Positions 1 through 10,827 of a stretch of DNA of 64,000 bases are shown here, in pieces (within the stretch, counting starts at the first letter, position 1; each line of letters starts with the position of its first letter). Below the pieces are notes generated by a model. It made no database searches, was not told where the DNA came from, and saw only the letters and a list, made by a program, of their open reading frames with translations. The translations under genes were made by a program, and so were the position numbers. The DNA is from Paenibacillus durus ATCC 35681 (lineage in GTDB: Bacteria; Bacillota; Bacilli; Paenibacillales; Paenibacillaceae), in NCBI RefSeq assembly GCF_000993825.1, contig NZ_CP011114.1:4712001-4776000 (forward strand). The letters are read 5' to 3'.

Positions 1-679
1 ATTTTCCATCCTCCAGCAGGAACCGCCACATTGGCGCCGCTACCTGGCTCTCGGAATTAAACAGCTCTCCGTAATAGCCCAGCTCGATTTCCTTCACCGC
101 CGCGCCCTGCGGGAAGAACTTCTCGATCAGACTGCCCAGTGCCTTCGAAGCCGGCAGCACCTTCTGCGCTTCACCTTTTCCGCCTTCCCCGATATCAATC
201 TGCGGCTTGCGGTAAGCGACGATTCTCTGATTATTGTAGACCAGCTCCAGCCTTACGCTGAACAGAGGCCATTTGCCGTCGACCAGAGGATGCAGTACGA
301 ATTTGCCGACCTCGCTTTCCAAAGGATCGAACCGGTAATTTCCAATATCGGGAATCTGGCTCTCCAGCTCCCCGCTCAGCTCGGTAAAGGAAAAAATCAA
401 TTTGCTGTCAACCGGCCGGGTGAGCTGAACCATCCCGTCACCCTCACCAGCCGAATAGCGGTACGTAATATCGGGAAGCTGTGGCGTAGCCGCCGGAATG
501 GGGCACAGAATGCGGATATCCTTCTGCTCCATGATTTGCTGGGTTGAGCCGGAAAGCGAGGTGAAGTCAAGATTGGCGCTGACCTGCTCCCGCAGGTCCA
601 TCCACAGCTGGTAGCACAGCAGCAGATTCAGCAGCAGAAATGAATAGATCAGCACATTTTTGGCTCTCCCCCAGTCCAT
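1..679 (-). CDS. yycI: YycI (WalI), regulator of WalK, 3'-truncated by window edge
   Basis: The reverse frame from ATG at 679 is open for 226 codons and runs off the left edge, so the C-terminus is missing. It begins MDWGRAKNVLIYSFLLLNLL, a single N-terminal membrane anchor followed by an extracellular domain, as in YycI. A strong AAGGAGG lies upstream. It sits 27 bases behind yycH, the usual walR-walK-yycH-yycI order. In B. subtilis YycH and YycI contact the WalK transmembrane segments and modulate the kinase. The assignment rests on the anchor, the length so far and position; the internal sequence is divergent, as is normal for this family. Confidence 0.85.
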   Translation of the reverse strand, partial: MDWGRAKNVLIYSFLLLNLLLCYQLWMDLREQVSANLDFTSLSGSTQQIMEQKDIRILCPIPAATPQLPDITYRYSAGEGDGMVQLTRPVDSKLIFSFTELSGELESQIPDIGNYRFDPLESEVGKFVLHPLVDGKWPLFSVRLELVYNNQRIVAYRKPQIDIGEGGKGEAQKVLPASKALGSLIEKFFPQGAAVKEIELGYYGELFNSESQVAAPMWRFLLEDGK

Positions 680-706
680 GCCCTTCCTCCTTTTAACCAT
701 GTAGTA

Positions 707-1999
707 TTACTTCAGCGTAAGCGAGCTTCCGTTACTAAAATCGACCTTCCAGACCGGAGTCAGCTCGAGCTTATCTCCTTTGACTACCGGCAGATAGACC
801 GGGTACAGGTCGCGAATCGCCGAAGATTGGCTGATCTCCGCAAGCTGCCTCCGCAGAGCGTCCCCGCCGGGAAGCTCCACGATCTTTTTCGAACCTTTAT
901 CATCCTCACCGTACATCAATGACCGTTCGTAGGTCGTGACCGTCCCCTGCTGCAGCCGCAAATCGATAAGCCCGTAATGCAGCTTCGGCTGATCCAGAAC
1001 CGGGTACGCCCCGTATGGATAGGAGCCGTAGTACTGCTGGAAGGAAACAAGCCGCTCCTGATTGCTTTCCACCGCTGCCTTCAGCTTGTACGTCCCGTTC
1101 CACCCTCCATGCTGATTGACAAAATCAACCGCCTCCAGCACATCCTTGGCATCGGTGCTCTCCCCCGCCGGCAGCGCCGCAGGGTCGCTGTAGCTCATCC
1201 AATGATGTTCCTGATCCACTTGGAGGCTGCGCTTGCTGTCCGTATAGATTTCCGAGCCGTCCTTTTCCCGAATATACCGGGTGCTCCCGCTATCGAAGAA
1301 CAGGCTGCTCTGCATTTGCTCTACCGTATATAGCTTGGAGGGTAGCTCAGCCGCCACGAGCGACAGATTGCTATCCGGAACATAATAACTGCCGTCTGAC
1401 GTTGTGTAAGGCGTCCATGATTTACCGAAATCCACATGCTGCTGTACATCCTGCATGGTAAGATCGGCTTTGGCCGCTTCATACACGATGTCACCCCTTG
1501 TGCTGAAAAAAACGGCATGTGCCTTCGAATCGTTCTTCCCACTGTATATCCAGATCCGGTCGACGCTCTCCCCGGCGAACAGAGAATCCGGAGAGAGCTG
1601 CATCACTCGCTGGAGCAACGCTACGGGAATACCCGAACGGAATGACAGCTCGATTCCGGGATTCTCACTGCGGATCTTGTCCCAGTTGAAGCTCTGAACG
1701 GAGCGGCGCTGGAAGCTCTCGAAGCTTCGTCCCTTCAGCCGGGTGAGGATTAGATTGTAAAAGGTGGAGCTTGGGTAAAACAGCGTATGTTTGTTATCTC
1801 CCAGATGAATGATCATTTTATCAGGAAATAGCAAATTCTCAACTTTTTCCTCAGGCCCCATATTGTCAGTCTTCACATATAAGTTCTCCGAGAAGACCGC
1901 GGAATCGCTGCCAGGCAGACGATAGATCAAATAATAACTCTCCACCAGGCTGCTCAGGACGAGCAGCGCCAGAATCCAGGACTTGATCCGTTCCTTCAC
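707..1999 (-). CDS. yycH: YycH (WalH), two-component system activity regulator
   Basis: A 430-residue protein with one N-terminal transmembrane segment (about residues 7-27) and a large extracellular part, the YycH layout. It starts at GTG 1999 with AGGAGGG seven bases upstream, and overlaps the end of walK by four bases, so it is translationally coupled to the kinase. In Bacillus it works with YycI outside the membrane to adjust WalK activity and hence autolysin expression. In Paenibacillus, whether it inhibits or activates cannot be told from sequence. Confidence 0.9.
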   Translation of the reverse strand: MKERIKSWILALLVLSSLVESYYLIYRLPGSDSAVFSENLYVKTDNMGPEEKVENLLFPDKMIIHLGDNKHTLFYPSSTFYNLILTRLKGRSFESFQRRSVQSFNWDKIRSENPGIELSFRSGIPVALLQRVMQLSPDSLFAGESVDRIWIYSGKNDSKAHAVFFSTRGDIVYEAAKADLTMQDVQQHVDFGKSWTPYTTSDGSYYVPDSNLSLVAAELPSKLYTVEQMQSSLFFDSGSTRYIREKDGSEIYTDSKRSLQVDQEHHWMSYSDPAALPAGESTDAKDVLEAVDFVNQHGGWNGTYKLKAAVESNQERLVSFQQYYGSYPYGAYPVLDQPKLHYGLIDLRLQQGTVTTYERSLMYGEDDKGSKKIVELPGGDALRRQLAEISQSSAIRDLYPVYLPVVKGDKLELTPVWKVDFSNGSSLTLK

Positions 2000-3825
2000 G
2001 CTTCATCCCTCCTAAGCTTCTCCAGAGGCAGCGTAAAGGTAACCTTAGAGCCTTTGTTCAGTTCAGATTGCAGCGATATAGCGCCACCGTGAGCCTTAAC
2101 AATTTCCCGGGCAATGGAAAGTCCGAGTCCGGTTCCCCCCATATTCCGCGAACGCGCCTTGTCCACCCGGTAAAAGCGCTCGAAAATGCGCTCAATATCC
2201 TTCTTCGGAATGCCGATCCCGGAATCGCAGACAGAGATTTCCAGCATTCCTTCGGAATTGCGTCCCGCCTCAATCTCGATGCGGCCGCCTTCCGGCGTAT
2301 ATTTCAGGGCATTGGACACCAGATTGCCGAGCACCTGGTCAATCTGATCCCTGTCGAGCCAAGCCGTGGAGATTTCCCGGCGGACGACAGTGCGGATGGA
2401 AATCCGCTTCTGCCGGATTTGGAAGGAGAAGCGGTCCGCCACATCCTCCAGCATCTCGGCAATATCGGTCTCCTGATAGCGCAGCTGCGCTTCCCTGGAG
2501 TCGAGCCGTGACAGATGCAGCAGATCGGTAACGAGCCGGATCATCCGCTCCGTCTCGCTGCGGATTACGCCGACAAAGCGGCCTGCCAGCTGCGGATCTT
2601 CCAGCGCGCCGTCATCCAGCGCTTCCGCATAGCTCTTGATCGTCGTCAGCGGCGTACGCAGCTCATGCGATACATTCGCCACGAATTCGCGGCGAGACGC
2701 TTCCAGGTTCTCCTGCTCGGTGACGTCCTGGAGCACCGCGATCGTTCCAGCGATTCCGCCCTCGCGGCGGTGTATCGGCGTGAACGTTACCCGCACGATG
2801 TTCGGTTCCTCCTCTTCGGAAGATTTCAGCCTCAGCATCGTGGACTGTGCCGTGCCGCCGAACAAAGCGAGCGTCTGATCGCCTTCGAGGCCAAGCAGCC
2901 TATCCAGTGCAAACCCCCTGGGCAGCGGCTCCTCCGCCCCTAGCATCAGGGATGCCCGGAGGTTCATCAGAATGACGCGGCCGGTTTCGTCCGTCGCCAC
3001 CACGCCGTCGCTCATATTCGTTAGAATGGAAGCGAGCTTCTCCTTCTCTTCCTCGTTCTGGGACAGCGCGTCCCGCAGCCGTCCGGTCATATAATTGAAC
3101 GCCTTGCTCAGCTGCCCGATTTCATCATTGCCGAAGATTGGCATTTTCCGGTCGAAGCTTCCTTCGGCCACCGCCGTGGCGTGCCGCGTCATCTCCTTGA
3201 TCGGCTGCGTAATCGTATGGGCAAGTATAACGCCGAGCACCGCCGTCAGGGCCAGCGCGATGAGAAGTCCGGAGATGAATACGCTGTTGATCCGGCCCAT
3301 CGTCGCATACAGATCCTTCATATCGGCGGCGATGTAAATGGCGCCTACTACCTTCCCGCCTGACCATACCGGCTTAGCCACGACCTTCTTCCGCACATTA
3401 TCGTCGCCAATAATGTACTCCTCGTTGTCACTGATGCCCTGCAGTGCGCGGCTGACGACCGTCTGTGTATTGCGCCGCCCGACATAGTCGCTCTGCGACT
3501 GTACCGAGGTGGTGATGATTTTGCCGCTCGCATCAAGCACCTGAATTTCCGCGCCGTTGATGTACAGATTGTTGACCATGCCGCGCAGGCTGTCCACCGA
3601 CGATTCTTCACTCGTTCCGCCGGCTTCGCTGCTGAATTTATCAGCTGTCAGAATCGACAGCATTTCCGCCCGGGCCTTCAAATCCTTCGTGAAGTTATCG
3701 GTCAGCGAATTCTTCATCGAACTTACAAAAAAAACGCCGATCAGCTGCATCGCGATCAGAATCAGCAGCACGTAAATAATAATCAGCTTCGCCTGAATTG
3801 TCCGGAAAAAGGACATGGCCTGCAT
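1996..3825 (-). CDS. walK: WalK (YycG), essential cell-wall sensor histidine kinase
   Basis: About 609 residues, close to the usual 608-611. Order of parts: transmembrane segment 1 (about 13-35), extracellular sensor domain, transmembrane segment 2 (about 183-205), HAMP, a PAS domain (about 265-370), HisKA with H-box SHELRTP (His about 387), and HATPase_c with N box (500-512), DSGIGIP (535-541) and GGTGLGL (564-570). I chose ATG 3825, which overlaps the walR stop in TGATG and has GGAGG six bases upstream; a GTG one codon earlier and an ATG at 3813 are alternatives. It autophosphorylates and passes phosphate to WalR to control peptidoglycan hydrolases. Confidence 0.96.
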   Translation of the reverse strand: MQAMSFFRTIQAKLIIIYVLLILIAMQLIGVFFVSSMKNSLTDNFTKDLKARAEMLSILTADKFSSEAGGTSEESSVDSLRGMVNNLYINGAEIQVLDASGKIITTSVQSQSDYVGRRNTQTVVSRALQGISDNEEYIIGDDNVRKKVVAKPVWSGGKVVGAIYIAADMKDLYATMGRINSVFISGLLIALALTAVLGVILAHTITQPIKEMTRHATAVAEGSFDRKMPIFGNDEIGQLSKAFNYMTGRLRDALSQNEEEKEKLASILTNMSDGVVATDETGRVILMNLRASLMLGAEEPLPRGFALDRLLGLEGDQTLALFGGTAQSTMLRLKSSEEEEPNIVRVTFTPIHRREGGIAGTIAVLQDVTEQENLEASRREFVANVSHELRTPLTTIKSYAEALDDGALEDPQLAGRFVGVIRSETERMIRLVTDLLHLSRLDSREAQLRYQETDIAEMLEDVADRFSFQIRQKRISIRTVVRREISTAWLDRDQIDQVLGNLVSNALKYTPEGGRIEIEAGRNSEGMLEISVCDSGIGIPKKDIERIFERFYRVDKARSRNMGGTGLGLSIAREIVKAHGGAISLQSELNKGSKVTFTLPLEKLRRDEA

Positions 3826-4556
3826 CACAATCCTCCGCTTTTGGGACTGTGCATCAAATATCCAAGCCCGCGCCGTGTAAATATATATTCCGGCTTGCTC
3901 GGGTTCTCTTCGATTTTCTCTCTCAGCCGCCGGATCGTTACATCGACCGTCCGCACGTCTCCGAAATATTCAAATCCCCAGACCGCCTGGAGCAAATGCT
4001 CCCTTGTCATGACCTTCCCGGCGTTGCGGACCATATAATAGAGCAGTTCGTACTCGCGATGCGTCAGATCGAGCGGCTCCCCGCCCTTGTAGACCGTATA
4101 CATGTCGGTATCTATAAACAAATCGAAATGGTGAACGCCCTGCTTGCCTTCACCCGGCTCACTCTGCGTCTCTGCGGGAGCCAGCTTGTGCTGGCGCCGC
4201 ATCTGCGCTTTAACCCGGGCAAGCAGCTCGCGCGTACTGAACGGCTTGGTGACATAATCGTCCGCCCCAAGCTCAAGACCCAGCACCTTGTCGATCTCCC
4301 CGTCTTTGGCGGTTAACATGATGATTGGAATATCCAGGTGGGCTGACCGCACCTCACGGCATACATCCATACCGTCCTTGCCGGGCAGCATGAGATCAAG
4401 CAGCATGAGATCGGGCCGTTTGGACAAGGCCAGGTCCACAGCGCTTATACCGTCAAAAGCGCAAACGACCTCATACCCTTCTTTTTCCAAATTGAACTTT
4501 AAAATATCGGCAATAGGCTGTTCGTCGTCCACTACCAAAATCGTTCCCATCCCCAT
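3825..4556 (-). CDS. walR: WalR (YycF), essential cell-wall response regulator
   Basis: A 243-residue OmpR-family regulator: receiver domain with acidic pair DDE (10-12), phosphoacceptor Asp54 in LLDLMLP and the TKPF lysine near 104, then a winged-helix DNA-binding domain (about 140-235). Sequence such as [20 protein letters not shown] matches WalR closely. The start may instead be ATG 4550, which is better spaced from GGTGG. It is the first gene of walR-walK-yycH-yycI. WalR binds paired TGTWAH half-sites; I did not find a clean pair directly upstream. An insert of about 15 residues after the receiver ([13 protein letters not shown]) lengthens the linker relative to B. subtilis. Confidence 0.96.
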   Translation of the reverse strand: MGMGTILVVDDEQPIADILKFNLEKEGYEVVCAFDGISAVDLALSKRPDLMLLDLMLPGKDGMDVCREVRSAHLDIPIIMLTAKDGEIDKVLGLELGADDYVTKPFSTRELLARVKAQMRRQHKLAPAETQSEPGEGKQGVHHFDLFIDTDMYTVYKGGEPLDLTHREYELLYYMVRNAGKVMTREHLLQAVWGFEYFGDVRTVDVTIRRLREKIEENPSKPEYIFTRRGLGYLMHSPKSGGL

Positions 4557-4604
4557 AATCCACCGTTTTCACCCTTCTATGTTACTATTAAAGCTTCTTC
4601 ACTC

Positions 4605-4632
4605 ATTTTAGCATACCTGTCCGCTCGTCACA
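4605..4632 (-). promoter_or_regulatory. Putative promoter of the walRK operon (extended -10)
   Basis: Reading the minus strand, TGTGAC (4632-4627), a 16-base spacer ending in TGC, and TAAAAT (4610-4605) resemble a SigA promoter with an extended -10. It ends about 50 bases before walR. The -35 match is poor, so the call depends on the -10. Confidence 0.45.
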
Positions 4633-4689
4633 TCCTACGAAGTACGCAGTCAAGCCCTCAGGCAGTGAAAATGGATGTTTCTTCCTAAT

Positions 4690-4726
4690 AAATAATGAAG
4701 CCGTCCGGGAATTTACCCGAGCGGCC
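4690..4726 (-). terminator. Probable terminator of the M23 peptidase gene
   Basis: On the minus strand 18 bases after the stop of the M23 gene, arms GCCGCTCGGG and CCCGGACGGC pair (two internal mismatches) around a short A/T loop and are followed by a T-rich tract. Confidence 0.6.
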
Positions 4727-4743
4727 TATGGAGTCATGACAAA

Positions 4744-6279
4744 TTACTGCAAATATTTTAGCGGGTTCATGGCTGTGCCATTCTTGCGGATTTCAAAATG
4801 CAGATGGGTGCCCGTGGATCGCCCGGTATTACCCATAATTCCGATCGCGGAGCCCTGCTCCAGCTTCTGGCCGGCGGAAACGGAAATTTGGCTTAAATGG
4901 CCATAGTATGTTGAATATCCGTTGCCGTGATCGACAATAACAACATTACCGTAACCGTTCTGTACTCCGGCAAAAGATACCGTTCCGGCGTCGGCGGCCT
5001 TAATCGTCCGGTTGCCGGATACCATATCAAGCCCTTTATGCGGCCGTCCCCAGCGTTCGCCGAAACTGCTGGAAATGATTGCGCCGCTAACCGGCCAAGC
5101 GAATGATCCGGAAGCTTCATAGGCTACCTTGGTGCCGCGGTATACAACCTCAGGCAGCGGAGCCTTGAGAACCGTCTGGCCGAGCCATTCTTCCTTGACG
5201 ACCTCGCCGTTCTCCTTGGTCAGCCGGTATTGCATCTCCTTCAGCCCTGTCTGGCCCGGACGCACCACCTTCGTCTTGCCTTTGGGCAGAAGATCGCTGG
5301 TACGCACGATCACTTCGGGTTCCGTCACGATTTGCTCAGCCGCCTTCTCCGTCGTTACGACGGTAACCGGCGGCTGCGGCACCGTCAGCTTAAGCTCATC
5401 ACCGATCTGCAGCGTCAGTTCCTTCACGTCCCGGTTATTCTGGAAAATTTCCTGCTGCGTAATTCCATATCGGCTGGCAATGCTGGAGATCGTGTCTCCT
5501 TCTTGCACCGTGTATACGAGCGGCGCCTCTACGCCTTCGGTAAGCAGCTTGACTGCCGCCTGCACATCCAGCACCTTATTCGGGTCGGCCTTTACCGGTT
5601 CCACGGATACCTGCTCGCGTATATCCGCCGACTCTACCTTATCTCCTGAGGAAGCTGGAGCGGATAACGCCGCCGCTGTCTTGGTCAGCTGCGGAACACC
5701 GGATGCTTCCTTCTTCCCGGATATGTAGTAAGCTTTTACTTGCTGAAGCACAGCCCCGGCCGTTTCCTGGTCTTTAACGATACCGATAGCTTTACCGTCT
5801 ACGACCAGTTGAACGCCGACGGCGTATGCTTTGAGCAGGCCGTCCAACTTATCCAGCGTTCCCTCGTTGTCGATCACCGGCTTATAGCCGCTGGCCGCCG
5901 CCGTGGTAATGCCGTCCGTCTGCAGAACCATAACCTCATCCGGGTATTTGTTCTGATACTCCTTGCGCTTCTCCTCAAATAAAGCCTTCAGCCGCTCCTT
6001 GTCGGAGAGCGTTCCGATTTCCTTGCCGTGCAGCAGAACCCGGTAATAGACCTCCGTATTAGCCTTCACATAATACTTATGCGCCCCGATGAACGAGACC
6101 GTGAGCAGCGCAATACCGGCGGATGCCGCGAGCCATGTCATAAGCAGACGCCGCCGTGATCGATGAACCACTGGAGCGGACATCATGCCTTCCCCGGCAT
6201 TGTCATTCCGCTCAGCTACAGGCATGGAAGCTTGCCCTTGCTGCTTCTTCAGCCCACGTATTAACTTCAATCCTTTCAC
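4744..6279 (-). CDS. Membrane-anchored M23 metallopeptidase with LysM and G5 domains
   Basis: A 511-residue cell-wall hydrolase candidate. Parts: cytoplasmic basic N-terminus, one transmembrane segment (about 47-66), a long stretch, a LysM domain (about 257-302, beginning YTVQEGDTISSIASRYGIT), a G5 domain (about 305-390) and a C-terminal peptidase M23 domain (about 400-511). The M23 zinc motifs are visible: HKGLD and HLHFE. The start is GTG 6279 behind AAGGGAGA. M23 enzymes cut peptidoglycan cross-bridges; LysM and G5 bind glycan. It sits directly upstream of walR, which controls such hydrolases, but with its own terminator. Substrate bond is not inferable. Confidence 0.92.
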   Translation of the reverse strand: MKGLKLIRGLKKQQGQASMPVAERNDNAGEGMMSAPVVHRSRRRLLMTWLAASAGIALLTVSFIGAHKYYVKANTEVYYRVLLHGKEIGTLSDKERLKALFEEKRKEYQNKYPDEVMVLQTDGITTAAASGYKPVIDNEGTLDKLDGLLKAYAVGVQLVVDGKAIGIVKDQETAGAVLQQVKAYYISGKKEASGVPQLTKTAAALSAPASSGDKVESADIREQVSVEPVKADPNKVLDVQAAVKLLTEGVEAPLVYTVQEGDTISSIASRYGITQQEIFQNNRDVKELTLQIGDELKLTVPQPPVTVVTTEKAAEQIVTEPEVIVRTSDLLPKGKTKVVRPGQTGLKEMQYRLTKENGEVVKEEWLGQTVLKAPLPEVVYRGTKVAYEASGSFAWPVSGAIISSSFGERWGRPHKGLDMVSGNRTIKAADAGTVSFAGVQNGYGNVVIVDHGNGYSTYYGHLSQISVSAGQKLEQGSAIGIMGNTGRSTGTHLHFEIRKNGTAMNPLKYLQ

Positions 6280-6534
6280 GAAACTCTCCCTTTCAGCCTG
6301 CCCTTTGTAGTATCGCTTTGCAGCCGGAACTTTGGTAAGACCGCTTAATCTATATTTTGCCGATGGAACGTATTCTACGTACGAAAATCGAAAATTTTAT
6401 TGGAATCATATGGCAAAAGGTTACAAAAAATTAACCAAATTCGGTCCCTGTTTACTTTACCACAGCCTGCGGAAAAATTTCAACTTTCGCTCAAGAGGTA
6501 ACATCTGGGCCATCCCTTTAATGCGGTACCATGC

Positions 6535-6576
6535 AAAAGAGCCGCCCCTCACCGTCTATAGCGGCGTTGGGCAGCC
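6535..6576 (-). terminator. Terminator of the 220-residue hypothetical gene
   Basis: Minus-strand arms GCTGCCC and GGGCGGC are followed by TCTTTT, about 33 bases after the stop at 6609. The rest of the 329-base gap 6280-6608 holds an A/T-rich stretch (6350-6440) that is the likely promoter zone of the M23 gene; no further gene is seen there. Confidence 0.6.
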
Positions 6577-6608
6577 TTTTTTCCCGAGATATATTATGGT
6601 TTGCGTGC

Positions 6609-7271
6609 TTACTGTCCGCCCGTGCCGGTAGTCAGTATCTTCATCAGCTTGTCATATTCCTCCTGCGTGACATACTTGGAAATTACCGACTGAACCTCCG
6701 TGACTTCCTGCGCCGTCAATCCGTTCTCCATGGCTGCGGATATCTTCTGCATCTCGTCCTGGGGAACCTTGTTCATCAAAATATTGAACACACTGACTTT
6801 TTCATCGGACGGCAAATTGTCCTTCAAATCCTTCATCGCCTCCGGAGTCATAACCAGCTGCTGATCCTGCGCGCTGCCGCTCTGATCCTCGATTGATGCC
6901 TCACCCATGACAGGCAGCGCGTTGTCCAGCGCCTTGTCTTCCCCAGCGCCTCCTCCGGTACCAGCCGTCGCCGTAGGAACGGTCTCGCCGCTGCCGCCCG
7001 TACCGGACGGCTCCTGCGTCTTTGAGCTATCGGCTGCCGCAGAGCTGCCATCATCTTTGACCGTATCTTTGGAGGCCCCCTTGCCGCTTGTGCCCATAAG
7101 GCTGCTTAGCATTCCGCCGAAGCCCGGAGCCGGGGTATCCACTTTCAGGCCGAGCCCGGACATGACCGACTGAACATACGCATTTACGATAACGCTCGTT
7201 GTCAAAATGGACAGACTGCTGGCCAGCACTACGATTAAGCAGATGCCCAGCGTACGCTTCACAAATTTCAT
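6609..7271 (-). CDS. Hypothetical membrane-anchored acidic protein
   Basis: I do not recognise this family. ATG 7271 (MKFVKRTLGICLIVVLASS) is chosen because GGGAG sits eight bases upstream and the next residues form a signal anchor; a frame open further upstream to 7463 is poorly supported. The mature part (220 residues in total) has a low-complexity Gly/Ser/Thr/Ala linker (about 60-120) and a helical acidic C-terminal region with repeats of the type MTPEAMKDLKDNLPSDEK and VTEVQSVISKYVTQEEYDKL. This looks like an extracytoplasmic helical bundle. It lies between purA and the M23 gene with its own terminator. Confidence 0.75.
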   Translation of the reverse strand: MKFVKRTLGICLIVVLASSLSILTTSVIVNAYVQSVMSGLGLKVDTPAPGFGGMLSSLMGTSGKGASKDTVKDDGSSAAADSSKTQEPSGTGGSGETVPTATAGTGGGAGEDKALDNALPVMGEASIEDQSGSAQDQQLVMTPEAMKDLKDNLPSDEKVSVFNILMNKVPQDEMQKISAAMENGLTAQEVTEVQSVISKYVTQEEYDKLMKILTTGTGGQ

Positions 7272-7443
7272 TCCCATCTCTCCCTTGCATCTATACGTCC
7301 GTGATTCTGCCGCTTCCATATCAATACGTCTTGCTTGCCATCTTTCCAGTATTGACCAATATGGACTCCGTGAAACGTCCGTCCGTTTATTCATGCGGAA
7401 GCTGTGCCACGGTAGATGCGCCAAGATCGAAATAGACACGCAG

Positions 7444-7481
7444 AAAAAACCGCAGAAAGCCATTGCAGGCTCTCTGCGGTT
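7444..7481 (-). terminator. Terminator of purA
   Basis: On the minus strand AACCGCAGA with inner AGCC pairs with GGCT and TCTGCGGTT, followed by TTTTTT, about 36 bases past the purA stop. Confidence 0.85.
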
Positions 7482-7517
7482 CTTATAAACGTATAATATA
7501 TGGGATATCGCTGCTAA

Positions 7518-8919
<1,402 letters not shown>

Positions 8920-8928
8920 ACAATTACC

Positions 8929-8957
8929 AGTGTACCAGCCGTCTTTTTTAAAGTCAA
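8929..8957 (-). promoter_or_regulatory. purA: SigA-type promoter of purA
   Basis: Minus strand TTGACT (8957-8952), 17-base spacer, TACACT (8934-8929). It begins right at the end of the dnaB terminator. Confidence 0.7.
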
Positions 8958-8959
8958 AC

Positions 8960-8998
8960 AAAAACGAACGATTGCACAAAAAAATGTACAATCGTTCG
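8960..8998 (-). terminator. Terminator of the gdpP-rplI-dnaB operon
   Basis: Perfect 10-base arms CGAACGATTG and CAATCGTTCG with a T-rich loop, followed on the minus strand by TTTTGTTT; 20 bases past the dnaB stop. Confidence 0.88.
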
Positions 8999-9017
8999 GA
9001 AATTGTCATGATTATCC

Positions 9018-10379
9018 CTAACCTGCGAACGGTTCGGAGTGAGCGCGCTCGTAGTTGACGAACTTGTTGAAATTTTTCAGAAATACCAGCTCTACCGTGC
9101 CGACAGGACCGTTACGCTGTTTGGCGATAATAATCTCGATAATGTTCTTCTTCTCGGTCTCCTGATTGTAGTAATCATCCCGGTACAAGAACGCGACAAT
9201 ATCCGCGTCCTGCTCGATTGAGCCCGATTCCCGAAGGTCCGACATCATCGGCCGCTTGTCCTGACGCTGCTCCACGCCCCGGCTGAGCTGGGACAAGGCG
9301 ATTACCGGCACATCCAGCTCCCGCGCAATCTGCTTCAGCGTCCGCGAGATATCCGATACCTCCTGCTGGCGGTTCTCTCCGCCCTTGCCGCGGCCTTGAA
9401 TGAGCTGGAGGTAGTCGATCACGATCATGCCCAGCCCTTTTTCTTTCTTGAGTCTCCGGCATTTGGCCCGGATATCGGCGACGGTTACACCCGGCGTGTC
9501 GTCAATATAGATTTCCGATTCCGACAGCGAGGCAATGCCCATCGTCAGCTTCGACCAGTCATCATCGCTTTTGAAGTCACCGGTACGCATGATGTTCGCA
9601 TCCAGATTCGCTTCGGCGCAGATCATCCGCTGCACAAGCTGGGCGGCCGACATTTCCAGACTGAAGATGGCTACCGTCTCCCTCGCGCGCACCGCCACAT
9701 TCTGGGCGATGTTCAGCGCAAAGGCCGTCTTTCCGACCGACGGGCGGGCAGCGACGATAATAAGATCATTGCGCTGGAAGCCGTTGGTCATCCGGTCGAG
9801 GTCGGCGAAGCCGGAAGGAATGCCGGACGTGCCTCCTTTATTCTGGTGAAGCATCTCCACCCGGTCAAAAACCTCCATCAGCACATCGCGGATCGCAATG
9901 AACCCGCTGCCGCTGCGCCGGTTGGAAATTTCCAGAATACGGCGTTCGGCGTCGCTCAGCATATCGGCGACATCCTCGCCGCCGGTATAGCCTTCGCTTA
10001 CGATCTGCGTCGCGGTCCGGATCAGTCTGCGCAGCATCGCTTTCTCTTCAATGATCTGCGCGTAATAATCCACATTGGCCGCGGTAGGAACGGCATGCGC
10101 GAGCTTGGCCAGATAGCTGACTCCGCCGATCGTCTCAAGCTCTCCTTTATCCTGAAGCTTGGCTGTCAGGGTAACCAAATCAATCGGCTGGTTCTCTTCT
10201 CCGAGCTGTACCATCGCCTCAAAAATGATTTGATGCGGCTTGTCGTAGAAATCTTCGGTATTCACCCGCTCCATGGCGGCAATCAGCGCTTCATCCTGCA
10301 GCAGGATAGCGCCGATTACCGCCTGCTCCGCTTCCAGATTCTGCGGGGGAACCCGATCGAAAAAGAGATCTCCGCCCAT
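9018..10379 (-). CDS. dnaB: Replicative DNA helicase DnaB
   Basis: 453 residues: N-terminal DnaB_N helical domain (begins PPQNLEAEQAVIGAIL), then the RecA-like hexameric helicase domain with Walker A ARPSVGKTAFALN, Walker B VIDYLQLI and SQLSRGVE. No intein. This is the ring helicase that unwinds the fork (named DnaC in B. subtilis). It starts at ATG 10379 behind GGAGGAG, one base after rplI, as the last gene of the mazG-like/yybS/gdpP/rplI/dnaB operon, a frequent Bacillales order. Confidence 0.98.
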   Translation of the reverse strand: MGGDLFFDRVPPQNLEAEQAVIGAILLQDEALIAAMERVNTEDFYDKPHQIIFEAMVQLGEENQPIDLVTLTAKLQDKGELETIGGVSYLAKLAHAVPTAANVDYYAQIIEEKAMLRRLIRTATQIVSEGYTGGEDVADMLSDAERRILEISNRRSGSGFIAIRDVLMEVFDRVEMLHQNKGGTSGIPSGFADLDRMTNGFQRNDLIIVAARPSVGKTAFALNIAQNVAVRARETVAIFSLEMSAAQLVQRMICAEANLDANIMRTGDFKSDDDWSKLTMGIASLSESEIYIDDTPGVTVADIRAKCRRLKKEKGLGMIVIDYLQLIQGRGKGGENRQQEVSDISRTLKQIARELDVPVIALSQLSRGVEQRQDKRPMMSDLRESGSIEQDADIVAFLYRDDYYNQETEKKNIIEIIIAKQRNGPVGTVELVFLKNFNKFVNYERAHSEPFAG

Positions 10380-10380
10380 A

Positions 10381-10827
10381 CTACTCCTCCGTTACCTGAA
10401 CCTTCAGCACAGCCTTGACTTCCGTATGGAGCTTCACCTGAACCTGTGTTGTTCCCAGGTGACGAATCGGTTCTTCCAGCTCGATTTTGCGCTTGTCGAT
10501 GGTGATTCCGTTAGCCTTCGCCAGCGCTTCGGCAATCTGCTTGCTTGTAATGGCACCGAACAGCCGGCCGCCCTCTCCCGCTTTTGCTTTCATCGTCAGT
10601 TCCAGCCCGCTCAGCTTCTGTCCAAGCTGCTCGGCTTCCTCTTTCTCCTGCTGCTTGCGGCGCTCCTCGGCAGCCGCCTGATTCTCCAGCGTCTTCATAT
10701 TCCCTTCGGTCGCCGGACGGGCCATGCCCCGCGGCAGCAGGAAGTTAGTGGCATAGCCTTCCGATACCTCTTTGATTTGGCCCTTCTTGCCTTGACCTTT
10801 AACGTCTTTAATGAATATAACCTTCAT
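10381..10827 (-). CDS. rplI: 50S ribosomal protein L9
   Basis: 148 residues with the L9 N-terminal rRNA-binding domain [20 protein letters not shown] and [16 protein letters not shown], a long connecting helix and the globular C-terminal domain. It overlaps the end of gdpP by four bases and abuts dnaB, so the three are translationally linked. Confidence 0.98.
   Translation of the reverse strand: MKVIFIKDVKGQGKKGQIKEVSEGYATNFLLPRGMARPATEGNMKTLENQAAAEERRKQQEKEEAEQLGQKLSGLELTMKAKAGEGGRLFGAITSKQIAEALAKANGITIDKRKIELEEPIRHLGTTQVQVKLHTEVKAVLKVQVTEE

Noticed and set aside
9396..10418. 340-codon plus-strand frame
   Set aside because: Antisense shadow of dnaB.
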